A stretch of DNA of 64,000 bases from Occallatibacter gabretensis (GCF_001449115.1 NZ_LAIJ01000009.1:1556114-1620113); one strand, 5' to 3'. Positions 1 to 9,417 are shown, numbered from the stretch's first letter. The notes: generated by a model not told the origin, from the sequence alone. Numbers and translations: made by a program.

Positions 1-418
1 AGGCCACCGGATTGTTGTACAGCATGCCTTGAAGCGGCGTGGCCTTCAGGATCGCAGCCACATGCGCCCGCATCTCGCGCCAGTCGCCCTTGTATACATA
101 GGGCGGCAGAATCATCAGCCCCTGCGCGCCAACCCCCGCAGAAGCCTCTGCCATTTTCACTGCCTCTGCCGTCGAAAGCGCAGAGATGGCCGCCACTACG
201 GGAATCGCAGGCGAAACCGCATCCACGACAGTCTTCACAATGGCGATCTTTTCATCAAAGGTCAGCGTTGCGGCTTCGCCAAGCGAGCCAAGACAGATGA
301 TGCCGGTGCAGCCATTCTCAATCAACCAGCGTGCGTGCCGCGCCACAAAGCCATGATCCACGCTGAGCTGCTCGTCAAATGCCGTCGTCATCGCCGGCAT
401 AACGCCCTTCCACTGCAT
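1..418 (-). CDS. DapA-family lyase/deaminase, probable 1-pyrroline-4-hydroxy-2-carboxylate deaminase (partial)
   Basis: This is the N-terminal part (about 139 residues) of a dihydrodipicolinate-synthase-family class I aldolase; it runs off the left edge. It starts MQWKGVMPAMTTAF and keeps the family's GxxGE-like loop (CLGSLGEAATL) and the YNNP motif just before the edge. The ATG lies 16 bp after the oxidase gene, so it is the third gene of a leftward operon epimerase-oxidase-lyase. In known trans-4-hydroxyproline pathways a DapA-family enzyme deaminates the cyclic imine made by the D-hydroxyproline oxidase, giving 2-oxoglutarate semialdehyde. The family assignment is firm. The specific reaction is inferred from the neighbours, because DapA homologues are functionally diverse. 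A semialdehyde dehydrogenase would be expected further left, outside the window. Confidence 0.85.
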   Translation of the reverse strand, partial: MQWKGVMPAMTTAFDEQLSVDHGFVARHARWLIENGCTGIICLGSLGEAATLTFDEKIAIVKTVVDAVSPAIPVVAAISALSTAEAVKMAEASAGVGAQGLMILPPYVYKGDWREMRAHVAAILKATPLQGMLYNNPVA

Positions 419-434
419 AAGAAACCCTCTTTGC

Positions 435-1547
435 TTAGTTGTCGAATCGTGCAGGCAGATACGGCTCAATTGGAATTTCCAACTTGTGCCCCGTGAGCGC
501 CGCTGCAATCAGCGCCGCCGTGCCGAGCGATGTCGTAATGCCCAGTCCCTCATGCCCGGTGGCGAGCCAAAGCGTCTCATCGTCCGGAACAGGGCCAATC
601 AGTGGCAGCTTGTCCGGCGTAGCCGCGCGAAAGCCCACTCGGGTCGTCGCCATTTTCTTTGTGGCTAGTGCAGGTATGTACTGCGCCGCGCGCTTCAGCA
701 GCGCCTCCACGATGCGCTTGTCTACGCCCGTATCCTCATTGTCATACTGACGTGAGGCGCCGATAAGGATCTGTCCGTTCGGTCTCGGCTGCACATTAAA
801 CACCACGGAATCGGACTCCGCGGCCTGCGTGCTCTTCAAATATCCAAGCTCGGCCACCTGGTGCCGCACAAGGTCCGGATATCTTTCCGTGAGGACCAGA
901 TGCCCTTTGCGCTTCCGGATCGGCAGGCCGGGATTAAGGTCTGTCGCCCATCCGCATGTGGCATTGACGAGTAGCGGCGCGGTCAGCCGCACGCCTTTAT
1001 CAAGCACAGCTTCGCCTCTGCGGAGTGCGTTAATCTTGCAGCCCAAAAGCAGTTCAGCACCATGCGCCAGCGCCTGCGTCACCAGGTGCATCGCCACTGC
1101 TGGTGGATTGACAATCGCATCCTGCGGCACAAACATCCCGCCCGCAAGCCCGGCGCGAAGATTGGGCTCGTGCTCGGCCAGATTGCTGGGACTCAGCACA
1201 GTTGCAGGCACTCCGCGCTCGTTGTAGTAGGCGCTCTTCCGCTCCGCTTCTGCCAGCTCTTCATCATCGGCCGCCACCCAAACGGTGCCCAGAGGCTCAT
1301 ATTCCGCCTCCGCCGCAAGCGTCGGCGCAAGCTCCTGCCATAGACGTTGCGAGTAGCGCGTCAGGGCAAACTGCGCCTCGGAGTCGTCGAGAACCACAAT
1401 GTGTCCCATACCCACGGAAGTGGTTTCGCTGCCGACTCCGCCGCGGTCCACAAGCGCCACGTGCATTCCCGCCCGTGCCAGACTTGCAGCGCACGCCGCT
1501 CCCACAATGCCAGCCCCCGCAACAATTGCGTCGAAATGATGGTTCAT
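435..1547 (-). CDS. FAD-dependent D-amino-acid oxidase/dehydrogenase, probable D-hydroxyproline oxidase
   Basis: This 370-residue protein of the DAO (DadA-like) flavoprotein family probably oxidises cis-4-hydroxy-D-proline to the cyclic imine. The N-terminus has a dinucleotide-binding Rossmann motif (VAGAGIVGAACAASLARAG, residues about 10-28) followed by an acidic strand end (VDRGG). The C-terminus has the FAD-contacting GHEGLGITTSLGTAA segment typical of DAO proteins. There is no signal peptide, so it is cytoplasmic. Its start overlaps the stop of the epimerase gene by 4 bp (ATGA), which argues for translational coupling. The sequence alone does not tell oxidase from dehydrogenase, nor hydroxyproline from other D-amino acids; substrate is inferred from the operon. 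Confidence 0.85.
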   Translation of the reverse strand: MNHHFDAIVAGAGIVGAACAASLARAGMHVALVDRGGVGSETTSVGMGHIVVLDDSEAQFALTRYSQRLWQELAPTLAAEAEYEPLGTVWVAADDEELAEAERKSAYYNERGVPATVLSPSNLAEHEPNLRAGLAGGMFVPQDAIVNPPAVAMHLVTQALAHGAELLLGCKINALRRGEAVLDKGVRLTAPLLVNATCGWATDLNPGLPIRKRKGHLVLTERYPDLVRHQVAELGYLKSTQAAESDSVVFNVQPRPNGQILIGASRQYDNEDTGVDKRIVEALLKRAAQYIPALATKKMATTRVGFRAATPDKLPLIGPVPDDETLWLATGHEGLGITTSLGTAALIAAALTGHKLEIPIEPYLPARFDN

Positions 1548-2512
1548 GCGCCAATCCCGTTCTGGAATGGATCTTCCGGGTCGAAAAGCAATGTAGCCTC
1601 TGCCGTTATATATGCGGAACCTGTAATGGAAGGATGCACCACATCGTTTTCCACACGCGCACGGCCTTCAAACACCGTGCCCAGGATCCCTTCCTGCCGC
1701 CACGCTTCACCTGGTGCAATCTTGCCATCGGCAATCAGGCACGCAAGTTTAGCGCTTGTTCCTGTTCCACACGGTGAGCGGTCGTACGCTTTTCCCGGGC
1801 AGAGTACGAAATTCCGGCTATGATTCTCCGTGTCCAGAGGTGGGGAAAATAATTCAATATGATCAATCTCTACATCATTCGCGCCTGTAATGCCTTGCGC
1901 CTTAAGCTGCGTGCGAATCTGCCACGTATACTCCGTTAGATGTTCTACATTCTCGAGCGCAAGCTCTTGCCCGTGATTTTGTGCGAGAAAAAACCAATTT
2001 CCTCCCCACGCCACATCGCCTGTCACTGCAATGCCGCCCGGCAGGCTCACGCGCGCGCCCATCTTATATCGATACGCAGGCACATTTTCCACCGTAACCG
2101 TATGTGCGTCTCTGAGATGTACCTGCACCACGCCCACTGGCGTCTGTAATCTATGCGTTCCCGCCGCAATGCGGCCAAGATATGCCAGCGTTACAGCCAC
2201 GCCAATCGTCCCGTGGCCACACATGCCAAGATAGCCTGCATTGTTAAAGAACACAACTGCCGCCGCACAATCCGGCTCATCCGGTTCCAGCAGATAGGCG
2301 CCAACCAGCACGTCGGACCCCCGCGGCTCGCACAAAATCGCCCTCCGCAGATCGTCATGCTCGCGCTTCAGTCGCTCCACACGCTCGGCCAGGGTGCCTG
2401 CGCTCCTCCTAAAAACAGGCTCCGGCACTCCCGCCAGCACGCATCGCGTTGGCTCGCCCGCCGTGTGCGAGTCAATCACAGTCATCTTGCGAATGGATTT
2501 CTCGGTCTTCAT
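1544..2512 (-). CDS. Proline racemase family, probable 4-hydroxyproline 2-epimerase
   Basis: This 322-residue enzyme of the proline racemase superfamily probably converts trans-4-hydroxy-L-proline to cis-4-hydroxy-D-proline. Both catalytic cysteines are visible: C98 in MCGHGTIG and C248 in SPCGTGTSA. Having both separates epimerases/racemases from the trans-3-hydroxyproline dehydratases, where the first Cys is replaced. It is the first gene of the leftward operon and is followed by the FAD oxidase with a 4-bp overlap. Its promoter must lie in the 123-bp gap shared with the divergent GH127 gene. Proline racemase itself cannot be excluded, but the oxidase and DapA-family partners favour hydroxyproline. 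Confidence 0.88.
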   Translation of the reverse strand: MKTEKSIRKMTVIDSHTAGEPTRCVLAGVPEPVFRRSAGTLAERVERLKREHDDLRRAILCEPRGSDVLVGAYLLEPDEPDCAAAVVFFNNAGYLGMCGHGTIGVAVTLAYLGRIAAGTHRLQTPVGVVQVHLRDAHTVTVENVPAYRYKMGARVSLPGGIAVTGDVAWGGNWFFLAQNHGQELALENVEHLTEYTWQIRTQLKAQGITGANDVEIDHIELFSPPLDTENHSRNFVLCPGKAYDRSPCGTGTSAKLACLIADGKIAPGEAWRQEGILGTVFEGRARVENDVVHPSITGSAYITAEATLLFDPEDPFQNGIGA

Positions 2513-2635
2513 AGCGGTTCGCTCAGGGATCGGTCAGTAAAGCACATATAGAATACAATCGGAACGCTCAAGCTCACTCAGCCATCGCTCCGCTAGTCTA
2601 TTCAGTGCCGGCTTTTCACATAGGAGCAACCTGCA

Positions 2636-4516
2636 ATGCGTCCCATCTCACGCCGCCATTTTATCGGGTCCTCGGCCGCGCTTGCGGCAGCCGCTGCCTT
2701 CACGCCTCGAAAGATTTTTGCGGCTTCGGACGCGGTCACGGAAACCATTCCCTGGAAGGCGCAGCCTTTTCCCATGTCGCAGGTGCGCCTGCTCTATGGC
2801 CCGTTTAAAGAGGCGCAGGAACGCAACCGCGTCTATCTTTTCATGCTGCCGAACGACCGCCTCTTGCATAACTTCCGTCTTACTGCCGGGCTTCCGTCCA
2901 ATGCGCAATCCCTCGGCGGCTGGGAGCTGCCGAACAGCGAACTGCGGGGCCATCTTGCCGGCGGCCACTATCTTTCCGCCTGTGCACTGATGTTCGCCTC
3001 CACGTGGGATGAAGCACTGCGAGCCAAAGCGATCAATCTGGTGGAAGAGCTTGCCAAATGCCAGCAGCCCAACGGCTATCTCGGCGCATATCCTGAAAAC
3101 TTTTACGATCGCCTCCGTCATTACAAGGAGGTCTGGGCGCCCTTCTATACCTACCACAAGATCCTCGCCGGCCACATTGACATGTATGTCCACTGCGGCA
3201 GCGACACTGCCCTCAAAACTGCCACGCGCATGGCCGACTGGGCCATCAACTGGATCGGACCGCTCTCCGACGAAGAACTTGCGCGCGTGCAGCTGGTCGA
3301 GCACGGCGGCATGAACGAAGCGCTCTTCAATCTCTACGCAATCACCGGCGAAAAGAAGTATCTCGACGGTGGCCTGCGTTTTGAACACAAGAAGTTCTTC
3401 GACCCGCTGGCCGCGCATCAGGACAATCTCGACGGCCTGCACTCCAACACCAACATTCCCAAGGTCATCGGCGCGGCGCGCGGTTATGAGCTCACCGGCA
3501 GTGAGCGCTATCACACCATTGCCGAGTATTTCTGGTCCACTGTCGTCGATCACCACACCTTCGCAGCCGGCGGCACCTCCAACGCCACCGAAGGCTGGAG
3601 TGCGCCCGACACCGCAGGCGCACATCTGGAAGCGGCTGGGCAGGAGTGCTGCTGCAGTTACAACATGCTCAAGCTCACGCGCCATCTCTTCGGCTGGAAT
3701 CCTGAAGCGCGCCGCATGGATTACTACGAGCGTCTCCTGTGGAACGTCCGCATGGGCACGCAAAACCCCGAAGGAATGCTCATGTATTACGTGCCCACAG
3801 CCGCCGGCGCATGGAAGACTTTCGGCAGCCAGTTTGATTCCAACTGGTGCTGCACCGGCTCCGGCATCGAAGAGTACTCCAAGCTCATCGACACGCTCTA
3901 CTTCCGCGATGCCGAAAGCATTTACGTGAATCACTTCGCTGCCTCTTACGTGGAGTGGCCGGAGAAGCATCTTCGCATCGAGCAACACACCTTCTTCCCC
4001 GAAGAAGAAAAAACGACTCTCGTACTTCACGCCACTCAGCCGACGGTATTCACCATGCGCTTGCGCAAGCCTGGCTGGGCAAACGATGCCCGCGTTACCG
4101 TCAACGGCCACGCCATCTCCTTCGCAACTGAAGCCGACGGTTACATCGCCCTCCAGCGCACGTGGCACGATGGCGATCGTGTTGAAATGACTTTGCCCAT
4201 GAAACTGCGTGAGCTGTCTGTCCCCGGCAGCCCCGATCTTGCCGCAGTTGCTTACGGGCCGCTGACGCTCGCCGCAGCCATGGGACGCGATGGCCTGACG
4301 CGCTTGCTCATTGAAAACCACGAGGGCCCTGATATGAGCAAGCTGCCCGCACTCGCCATGCCGCGTATTCAGCGCAAGCCCGGCGAAATGTGGGTCGAGA
4401 AGGTCCCCGGAGCCGCGCTCGCCTTTGAAACGCGCGGACAGGCCGAATCGATTCGGCTCAAGCCGATGCATAAGGTACTAGACGAGCGTTACTCCACTTA
4501 TTTCCAGATCGGCTGA
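2636..4516 (+). CDS. Tat-exported GH127 family glycosidase, probable beta-L-arabinofuranosidase
   Basis: This 626-residue protein belongs to glycoside hydrolase family 127 (DUF1680). The family's characterised members release beta-L-arabinofuranose, including from hydroxyproline-linked arabinosides of extensins. A Tat signal (SRRHFIGSSAALAAAAAF) directs it out of the cytoplasm. The zinc/catalytic residues of the family are recognisable: E337 and C339 in GQECCCSYN, and the C405-C406 pair in SNWCCTGSG; the first Cys of that pair corresponds to the known nucleophile. It is divergent from the hydroxyproline operon and is followed 24 bp later by a secreted M1 peptidase. Other GH127 members act on different sugars, so the exact specificity is inferred from context. 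Confidence 0.88.
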   Translation: MRPISRRHFIGSSAALAAAAAFTPRKIFAASDAVTETIPWKAQPFPMSQVRLLYGPFKEAQERNRVYLFMLPNDRLLHNFRLTAGLPSNAQSLGGWELPNSELRGHLAGGHYLSACALMFASTWDEALRAKAINLVEELAKCQQPNGYLGAYPENFYDRLRHYKEVWAPFYTYHKILAGHIDMYVHCGSDTALKTATRMADWAINWIGPLSDEELARVQLVEHGGMNEALFNLYAITGEKKYLDGGLRFEHKKFFDPLAAHQDNLDGLHSNTNIPKVIGAARGYELTGSERYHTIAEYFWSTVVDHHTFAAGGTSNATEGWSAPDTAGAHLEAAGQECCCSYNMLKLTRHLFGWNPEARRMDYYERLLWNVRMGTQNPEGMLMYYVPTAAGAWKTFGSQFDSNWCCTGSGIEEYSKLIDTLYFRDAESIYVNHFAASYVEWPEKHLRIEQHTFFPEEEKTTLVLHATQPTVFTMRLRKPGWANDARVTVNGHAISFATEADGYIALQRTWHDGDRVEMTLPMKLRELSVPGSPDLAAVAYGPLTLAAAMGRDGLTRLLIENHEGPDMSKLPALAMPRIQRKPGEMWVEKVPGAALAFETRGQAESIRLKPMHKVLDERYSTYFQIG

Positions 4517-4540
4517 CAAGCTAAAAGGACAAAGATACAA

Positions 4541-6298
4541 ATGTGTGCAATGCGGATGAAGCGCTTTTCAATGTTTGCGGCCTCGGTTGCGATCAGCTGC
4601 GCAGCGGTGGCGCAACAGAACGGCCAGAACGCGAATCAGGGCACAGGGCAGGGAACTGGACAAGCAGCAGGGCAAGCAACAGGACAAACGCAGACACAAC
4701 CCGCCAAGCCGCAGCCGCGCATCCGGCCCAATGACGCGGGCGCGCCCATTCCCATCCGCGCAGATATGCTCCGTGGCGCCTACGGGCCATACCGCGAGAA
4801 CAACAAGCTGCTCTACTACCACCTCGACATCCGCCTCGATCCGGAAAAGAAATACATCAGCGGCAAAAACACCATCCGCTTTCGTATGCTCAAAGCCGGC
4901 AATCGCATCCAGCTCGACCTGACGGACAAGCTGAACATCGACAAGATTCTCTTCGGCGACACGCCGCTTAAATATGAACGCGACGGCAGCGCCGTCTTCG
5001 TCAACTTCCCGTCTATGCTGCGCGTCGGGCAGGTTGTATCCATCGACCTCTACTACTCTGGCAATCCACCGGAGGTCGGGCGTTTTGGCGGCATCACCTT
5101 CAAAAAAGATTCTTCCGGCCACGACTGGATCAACACCGCCTGCGAGGGCGACGGCGCAAATGTCTGGTGGCCCAACAAGGATCAGTGGCGCGATGAAGGC
5201 GAAAGCATGGACCTGAGCGTCGCCATCCCCACTGGTCTAGTCGATGTTTCAAATGGCAAGTTCGTGAGCAAGACCGACCTGGGCGATGGCTATACACGCT
5301 GGGATTGGCATATCAGTTACGGCATCAATAACTACGATGTTTCGCTGAACATAGGCAACTATGTTCACTTTTCCGATAAGTTCGGCGACCTGCCGCTCGA
5401 TTTCTACGTGCTTCCCGAAGATCTTGACAAAGCCAAAGCGCAATTCTCGCAGGCTAAAGGCATGATCGAAGCCTACACCCATTACTTCGGCGAGTATCCC
5501 TTCGCAAAAGACGGATATAAGCTGATCCAGGCTCCCTACACCGGCATGGAGCACCAGAGTGCCGTCACTTACGGTAATTTATTCAAGAATGGCTATTACG
5601 GCCGCGACTGGACCGGCGTAGGCATCAGTCCCAGGTTCGACTTCATCATCATTCACGAAAGCGGCCATGAGTGGTTCGGCAATAGCATCACCGCCGTGGA
5701 TCCATCCGATATGTGGATTCACGAAGGCTGGGACACTTATCTCGAAAGCCTGTATGTCGAATACCGCTGGGGTAAGGCCGATGCTATCAAGTATCTAAGC
5801 GGCTACAGGCCTAAGATACATAATCTTCGCCCGATCATCGCTGAGCGCGGCGTCAACGCCGATCCCACGGAAGATCAGTACTTCAAAGGCGCGCTCATGC
5901 TAAACACGCTCCGCAGCGTGATCAATGATGATGCAAAATGGTTCGCGCTGATCAAAGGACTCTATCAGCACTTTAAGCATCAGCAAATCGAGACGGAAGA
6001 TATCGTCGCCTACTTCAATCAGCATTCCGGCATGAATCTCACGCCCATCTTTAACCAGTACCTTCGCCGCGCACACATTCCACGGCTTGAGCTGCTCTTT
6101 GGCGAGTCCCCAAATCTGGTCATGTACAAATGGGACGCCGACGAAGACGACTTCGCCATGCCGATACGTGTAGGCACGCCCGATCACTGGCAGATCATTC
6201 ATCCCACGACGAAATGGCAGTGGATGCAATCACCGCTCAGCAAGGATGACTTTCAGGTTGCGACTGATTTCTACTACGTGGACGTGAACAAACAATAG
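4541..6298 (+). CDS. Secreted M1-family metallopeptidase
   Basis: This 585-residue protein has a signal peptide (MKRFSMFAASVAISCAAVAQQ) and then a Gln/Gly/Thr-rich low-complexity stretch before the catalytic region. The zinc motif HESGHEWFG gives H372, E373 and H376, with E395 (WIHEGW) as third ligand at the expected 19-residue distance. The M1 substrate-anchoring exopeptidase motif appears as GMEHQSA rather than the classical GAMEN. It probably trims peptides in the periplasm or outside the cell. It lies 24 bp behind the GH127 gene, behind an aaaggaca-type ribosome site, and is likely co-transcribed. Three in-frame ATGs occur in the first 20 bases; the signal peptide fits any of them. The stop abuts the convergent next gene without a spacer. 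Confidence 0.9.
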   Translation: MCAMRMKRFSMFAASVAISCAAVAQQNGQNANQGTGQGTGQAAGQATGQTQTQPAKPQPRIRPNDAGAPIPIRADMLRGAYGPYRENNKLLYYHLDIRLDPEKKYISGKNTIRFRMLKAGNRIQLDLTDKLNIDKILFGDTPLKYERDGSAVFVNFPSMLRVGQVVSIDLYYSGNPPEVGRFGGITFKKDSSGHDWINTACEGDGANVWWPNKDQWRDEGESMDLSVAIPTGLVDVSNGKFVSKTDLGDGYTRWDWHISYGINNYDVSLNIGNYVHFSDKFGDLPLDFYVLPEDLDKAKAQFSQAKGMIEAYTHYFGEYPFAKDGYKLIQAPYTGMEHQSAVTYGNLFKNGYYGRDWTGVGISPRFDFIIIHESGHEWFGNSITAVDPSDMWIHEGWDTYLESLYVEYRWGKADAIKYLSGYRPKIHNLRPIIAERGVNADPTEDQYFKGALMLNTLRSVINDDAKWFALIKGLYQHFKHQQIETEDIVAYFNQHSGMNLTPIFNQYLRRAHIPRLELLFGESPNLVMYKWDADEDDFAMPIRVGTPDHWQIIHPTTKWQWMQSPLSKDDFQVATDFYYVDVNKQ

Positions 6299-7747
6299 CT
6301 ACTTCGCCGGGCAGCGGCATGCGCGATACGCATCCGCGCTCATATTCGTGAGCGCGCATGTGTACTGCGGCCAGACGAATGTCAGTTCCGCCGATTTGTC
6401 GCCTACAAAGTAATCGCGCAGATAGCTCCGGCTCTCGGCGGACTTCGCTCCAGTGTCCGCAGCAAATTCATCAGCCAGCGCCTCCACATCCGCAAGCGCA
6501 AAAGCCTGCCGATGGTAGACCTTTGCGTAGTCGTACTCTTCACTCCAATTCGTATCCACGCCCGTCTGGTTCGATCCAGCAATCACGCGGTAATCACGCA
6601 GCGTAGCCGTAGCCGGATCAACCGTCGCAATCGTGAACGCCGGATTATTTCCATTCACAGGCGAGATCGAAGGAACCATCTTCAGGGCAACAGGCTCGTC
6701 CTTCCCGTTGAGCGGAAACTGCTCAACCACGCGCATCTCATCCATGTGTGTATGCCCAAAGATCGCCAGCCGGATCACATCGCCATAGTTGTCCAGCGTA
6801 TTGGCCAAATCATCTGACGAGAGAAACATCTCCGGATCCTTGCCTCCGCAGACATTCCGCATCCTGGAGATAGTCGTATAAGGGTCCACGCCTGGTGGAA
6901 TGTGTCCCATCACCCATATCTTCTCGTGCTTCTGCCTCGCTTCATCCAGCTCGCTCTTGAGCCACGCAATCTGCGCCATAGCGCCGGAAGAATCCGTCTT
7001 CCCCCCGCAGGTCTGGTACTTCTTCGATTGAAAAATGTCATTCAAAATCAGCAGCAGCGTATGCTCAAAAGGCGCAGGCAGCGCAACACGGAAGTCGCCG
7101 CGCGCCGCAAAAGTTTCTTCCGCAGCCTTGCGCTCCGTCGCCGGCAGCTTCTCTGTAAAAACCTTGCTCGCCGCGGCAAGAAAGCTGCTGTTCGCATCGA
7201 CCTTGTAGTCCCCGCAACTCGAATCATTATTGCCCAGCGCTGCATACACCGGCGTCGCTGGAAACTCCGTGCGGAACGAACTCAGCACATACTCCAGCGT
7301 CTTCACCACAAAGGCTTCATACTCCGCAGGCTTCGCATTCGGCATCGCTGCCATCCATTTGCAGGAGAACGCATGGGAAATCAGATCCCCACTGATGGTG
7401 ACAAACTGCGCATCCGCAGCCCGCGCTCGCATAGCCTTCAGGCTCGAAGCCAACAACGTGTAGTTCGTATCCACGCCGCGCGCATTGCATGTCTGCTGCA
7501 ATGCAGCAAACCGCTGCGCCTGATCCGCCGAGGGCGGCGCAGCCAGGATCGTCTTCCACTCGCTCGCCGGCGCGGCAGCAAGCTGCGGCACCTTTGCTGG
7601 ATCCCAGAAAGGCTCAAAGTGTACATCGCTTACCAGCAGCGCTGTGACTCCAGCAGTTGCGGGTTCGGCAAACATCTCTCCGCAAAAAACAAGCGCAGCG
7701 GCCAAAAGGACAGTTAGCTTGAGCGAAGGCAGCAAACAACGGGCCAT
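6299..7747 (-). CDS. Secreted calcineurin-like metallophosphoesterase, acid-sphingomyelinase-like
   Basis: This 482-residue exported phosphoesterase has an N-terminal signal peptide (LKLTVLLAAALVFCGEMFA) and a complete set of two-metal motifs in order: SDVHFEPFWDP, SGDLISHAF, GNNDSSCGD, GHIPPG and GHTHMDEM. The order and long insertions resemble the acid sphingomyelinase-like group rather than small cytoplasmic phosphatases. Several cysteines in the C-terminal 60 residues may form disulfides, consistent with export. It converges directly on the M1 peptidase gene. The substrate (phosphodiester lipid, nucleotide or other) cannot be read from the sequence. Confidence 0.85.
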   Translation of the reverse strand: MARCLLPSLKLTVLLAAALVFCGEMFAEPATAGVTALLVSDVHFEPFWDPAKVPQLAAAPASEWKTILAAPPSADQAQRFAALQQTCNARGVDTNYTLLASSLKAMRARAADAQFVTISGDLISHAFSCKWMAAMPNAKPAEYEAFVVKTLEYVLSSFRTEFPATPVYAALGNNDSSCGDYKVDANSSFLAAASKVFTEKLPATERKAAEETFAARGDFRVALPAPFEHTLLLILNDIFQSKKYQTCGGKTDSSGAMAQIAWLKSELDEARQKHEKIWVMGHIPPGVDPYTTISRMRNVCGGKDPEMFLSSDDLANTLDNYGDVIRLAIFGHTHMDEMRVVEQFPLNGKDEPVALKMVPSISPVNGNNPAFTIATVDPATATLRDYRVIAGSNQTGVDTNWSEEYDYAKVYHRQAFALADVEALADEFAADTGAKSAESRSYLRDYFVGDKSAELTFVWPQYTCALTNMSADAYRACRCPAK

Positions 7748-7797
7748 GCAAGGCTCTCCATGCGTGGAATTTTCTTTGGAAGCTGCTCAACGAGCAG

Positions 7798-8643
7798 TTA
7801 CAGATTGAACAACTCGCGCAGATGACGCGTCTGCGAGCGGCTTACCGGAATCTCTGTCTGCTTTTTGTCGTTCATGCGAAGCTGGTAGCTCGATTTGAAC
7901 CACGGAACCACCTCGCGTATGTGATTGATGTTCACCACAAAACCGCGATGCGCGCGCCAGAAAACCGCGGGATCAAGTTGTTCTAATAGCTCCTCGAGCG
8001 TGCGGCACTTCGATTGCCCTTCAAAATGCTGCGTCACCACATGAATCACGCCCTCGTCAATCGAGGCATAGCAGATCTCCGCCTGGTCCACCAGCAGCAG
8101 CCGGCTCTGCGCCTGCACAATCAGCTTGGCATGCTGCGCCGCGGCGCCCGGCCTGCCGCCCAGCAGCTTCAGCAGCGCGTCAATTTGCGATTGGGATTGC
8201 GACGGCGCGTGCGTCGCGGTACCTGCCTCCGGCCCGCCGGCCATGCGGCTCTTCACGCGCTCCACGGCCTGCTGTACTCGCGCTCGGTCAAACGGCTTTA
8301 GCAGATAATCGGCGGCGTTCACATCAAAGGCGCGCACCGCGTACTGGTCGTATGCCGTGGCAAAGACAATCTGTGGCAGCGGCTCCAGCTCCTCACCGGC
8401 ATTTCCGGCAGCCTTCGCCGTGCCGCGCTCCGCCAGTTGCTTCAGCACTCCAAAGCCATCAAGCCCCGGCATCTGCACGTCCAGAAACACCAGGTCCGGG
8501 TGGTGCTCCTCAATCAGCTCAATCGCTTCAATGCCGTTGGCGCCCTGCGCCACAACATCCACGCCGCCCACTTGGTCGAGCAGATATTTCAGCTCGTCGC
8601 GAGCCAGTTGTTCATCATCGATGATGAGCGCGGAAAGTGCCAT
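7798..8643 (-). CDS. LytTR-family response regulator
   Basis: This cytoplasmic two-domain transcription regulator has an N-terminal receiver domain (ALIIDDEQLARDEL at the start, phosphoacceptor in LVFLDVQMPGLDG, then KPF of the last receiver strand) and a C-terminal LytTR DNA-binding domain (RAHRGFVVNINHIREV). The two are joined by an Ala/Gly/Gln-rich linker. I chose the internal ATG (MALSALIIDDEQ) because the upstream option is a GTG and the receiver starts immediately after. No histidine kinase lies nearby, so it is an orphan in this window. LytTR regulators usually bind direct repeats, but no target could be assigned here. Confidence 0.93.
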   Translation of the reverse strand: MALSALIIDDEQLARDELKYLLDQVGGVDVVAQGANGIEAIELIEEHHPDLVFLDVQMPGLDGFGVLKQLAERGTAKAAGNAGEELEPLPQIVFATAYDQYAVRAFDVNAADYLLKPFDRARVQQAVERVKSRMAGGPEAGTATHAPSQSQSQIDALLKLLGGRPGAAAQHAKLIVQAQSRLLLVDQAEICYASIDEGVIHVVTQHFEGQSKCRTLEELLEQLDPAVFWRAHRGFVVNINHIREVVPWFKSSYQLRMNDKKQTEIPVSRSQTRHLRELFNL

Positions 8644-8728
8644 GCCAAGCACGATTGTAGAGGAAAAGCGCGCTCCAGGGCCGGTGCGCGCTCAGGGTCA
8701 ATTGACGATTGACCCCGGAGCTCTGTTT

Positions 8729-9253
8729 TTAGCCCATCAAGTGCAGCCGCGCAGGCATGTGGTCCTCGGCCAGCTCGTGGCCGCAGCGCGTGCAGTACTG
8801 GTCTGTCGAGCGCACAGTGCGGAAGCAGTTGCCGCAGCTTGCCGTCAGCTGGTAGTTGCATTGCGGGCAAAAATGGAAGTCGCTCTGCGTAAACGTTCCG
8901 CACGCCGGGCAGGCCGAAACCAGCGGCTGCCGCAGCAGAAAGTACAGGACTGCGCCAATGCCGCCCGGCATCACAAAGCAGAGCACCATCCAGAAGCGCG
9001 CGCTCATCGCCCGGCGCGGCGCATCCTTGCTCACATAGCCAATCATCAGGAAGTAAATCGCCGCCAGCAGTCCCCATGACAGGTTGAAGTAGATACGGAA
9101 GCCCAGCGGCGGCGGGGCATGGTGGCGCGTGGCAGGCAGCACCATCCAGAAGTAGTACTCCACAACGGCAAATGCCACCACAGCCAGGCCTATCGACCAG
9201 GCTGGAATCAGACGTGCGTCATTATCGACTTGGATGGCTTCCGGGTTATGCAT
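8729..9253 (-). CDS. Membrane protein with C-terminal double zinc ribbon
   Basis: This 174-residue protein has three predicted membrane segments (about residues 18-38, 52-68 and 87-106). A cytoplasmic double zinc ribbon follows, with CPACG/CPQCN as the first knuckle pair and CGNC/CTRCG as the second. A GGGAGGG ribosome site precedes the ATG. It lies 85 bp behind the response regulator on the same strand, but co-function is unproven. Function unknown; such ribbons commonly mediate protein contacts. Confidence 0.8.
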   Translation of the reverse strand: MHNPEAIQVDNDARLIPAWSIGLAVVAFAVVEYYFWMVLPATRHHAPPPLGFRIYFNLSWGLLAAIYFLMIGYVSKDAPRRAMSARFWMVLCFVMPGGIGAVLYFLLRQPLVSACPACGTFTQSDFHFCPQCNYQLTASCGNCFRTVRSTDQYCTRCGHELAEDHMPARLHLMG

Positions 9254-9417
9254 GGCAAAGGCCCTCCCGCAGACTCTCCCTGGAGCGTGACGGGAAGTTC
9301 GAGTGTGCTCCTATCTTACTGACGGGGCCGTCCTGTGGGAAGTTGCGGCTGCCGGGCTCCGAACGCAATATTGATCGCATTTTTTCCTCCCATACCACCG
9401 TCCCTGCATGTCTGGAC

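Noticed and set aside
2648-4471. Long open frame of about 600 codons antisense to the GH127 gene
   Set aside because: It mirrors the codon periodicity of the GH127 gene, matches no family, and the plus frame has all GH127 motifs and a Tat signal.
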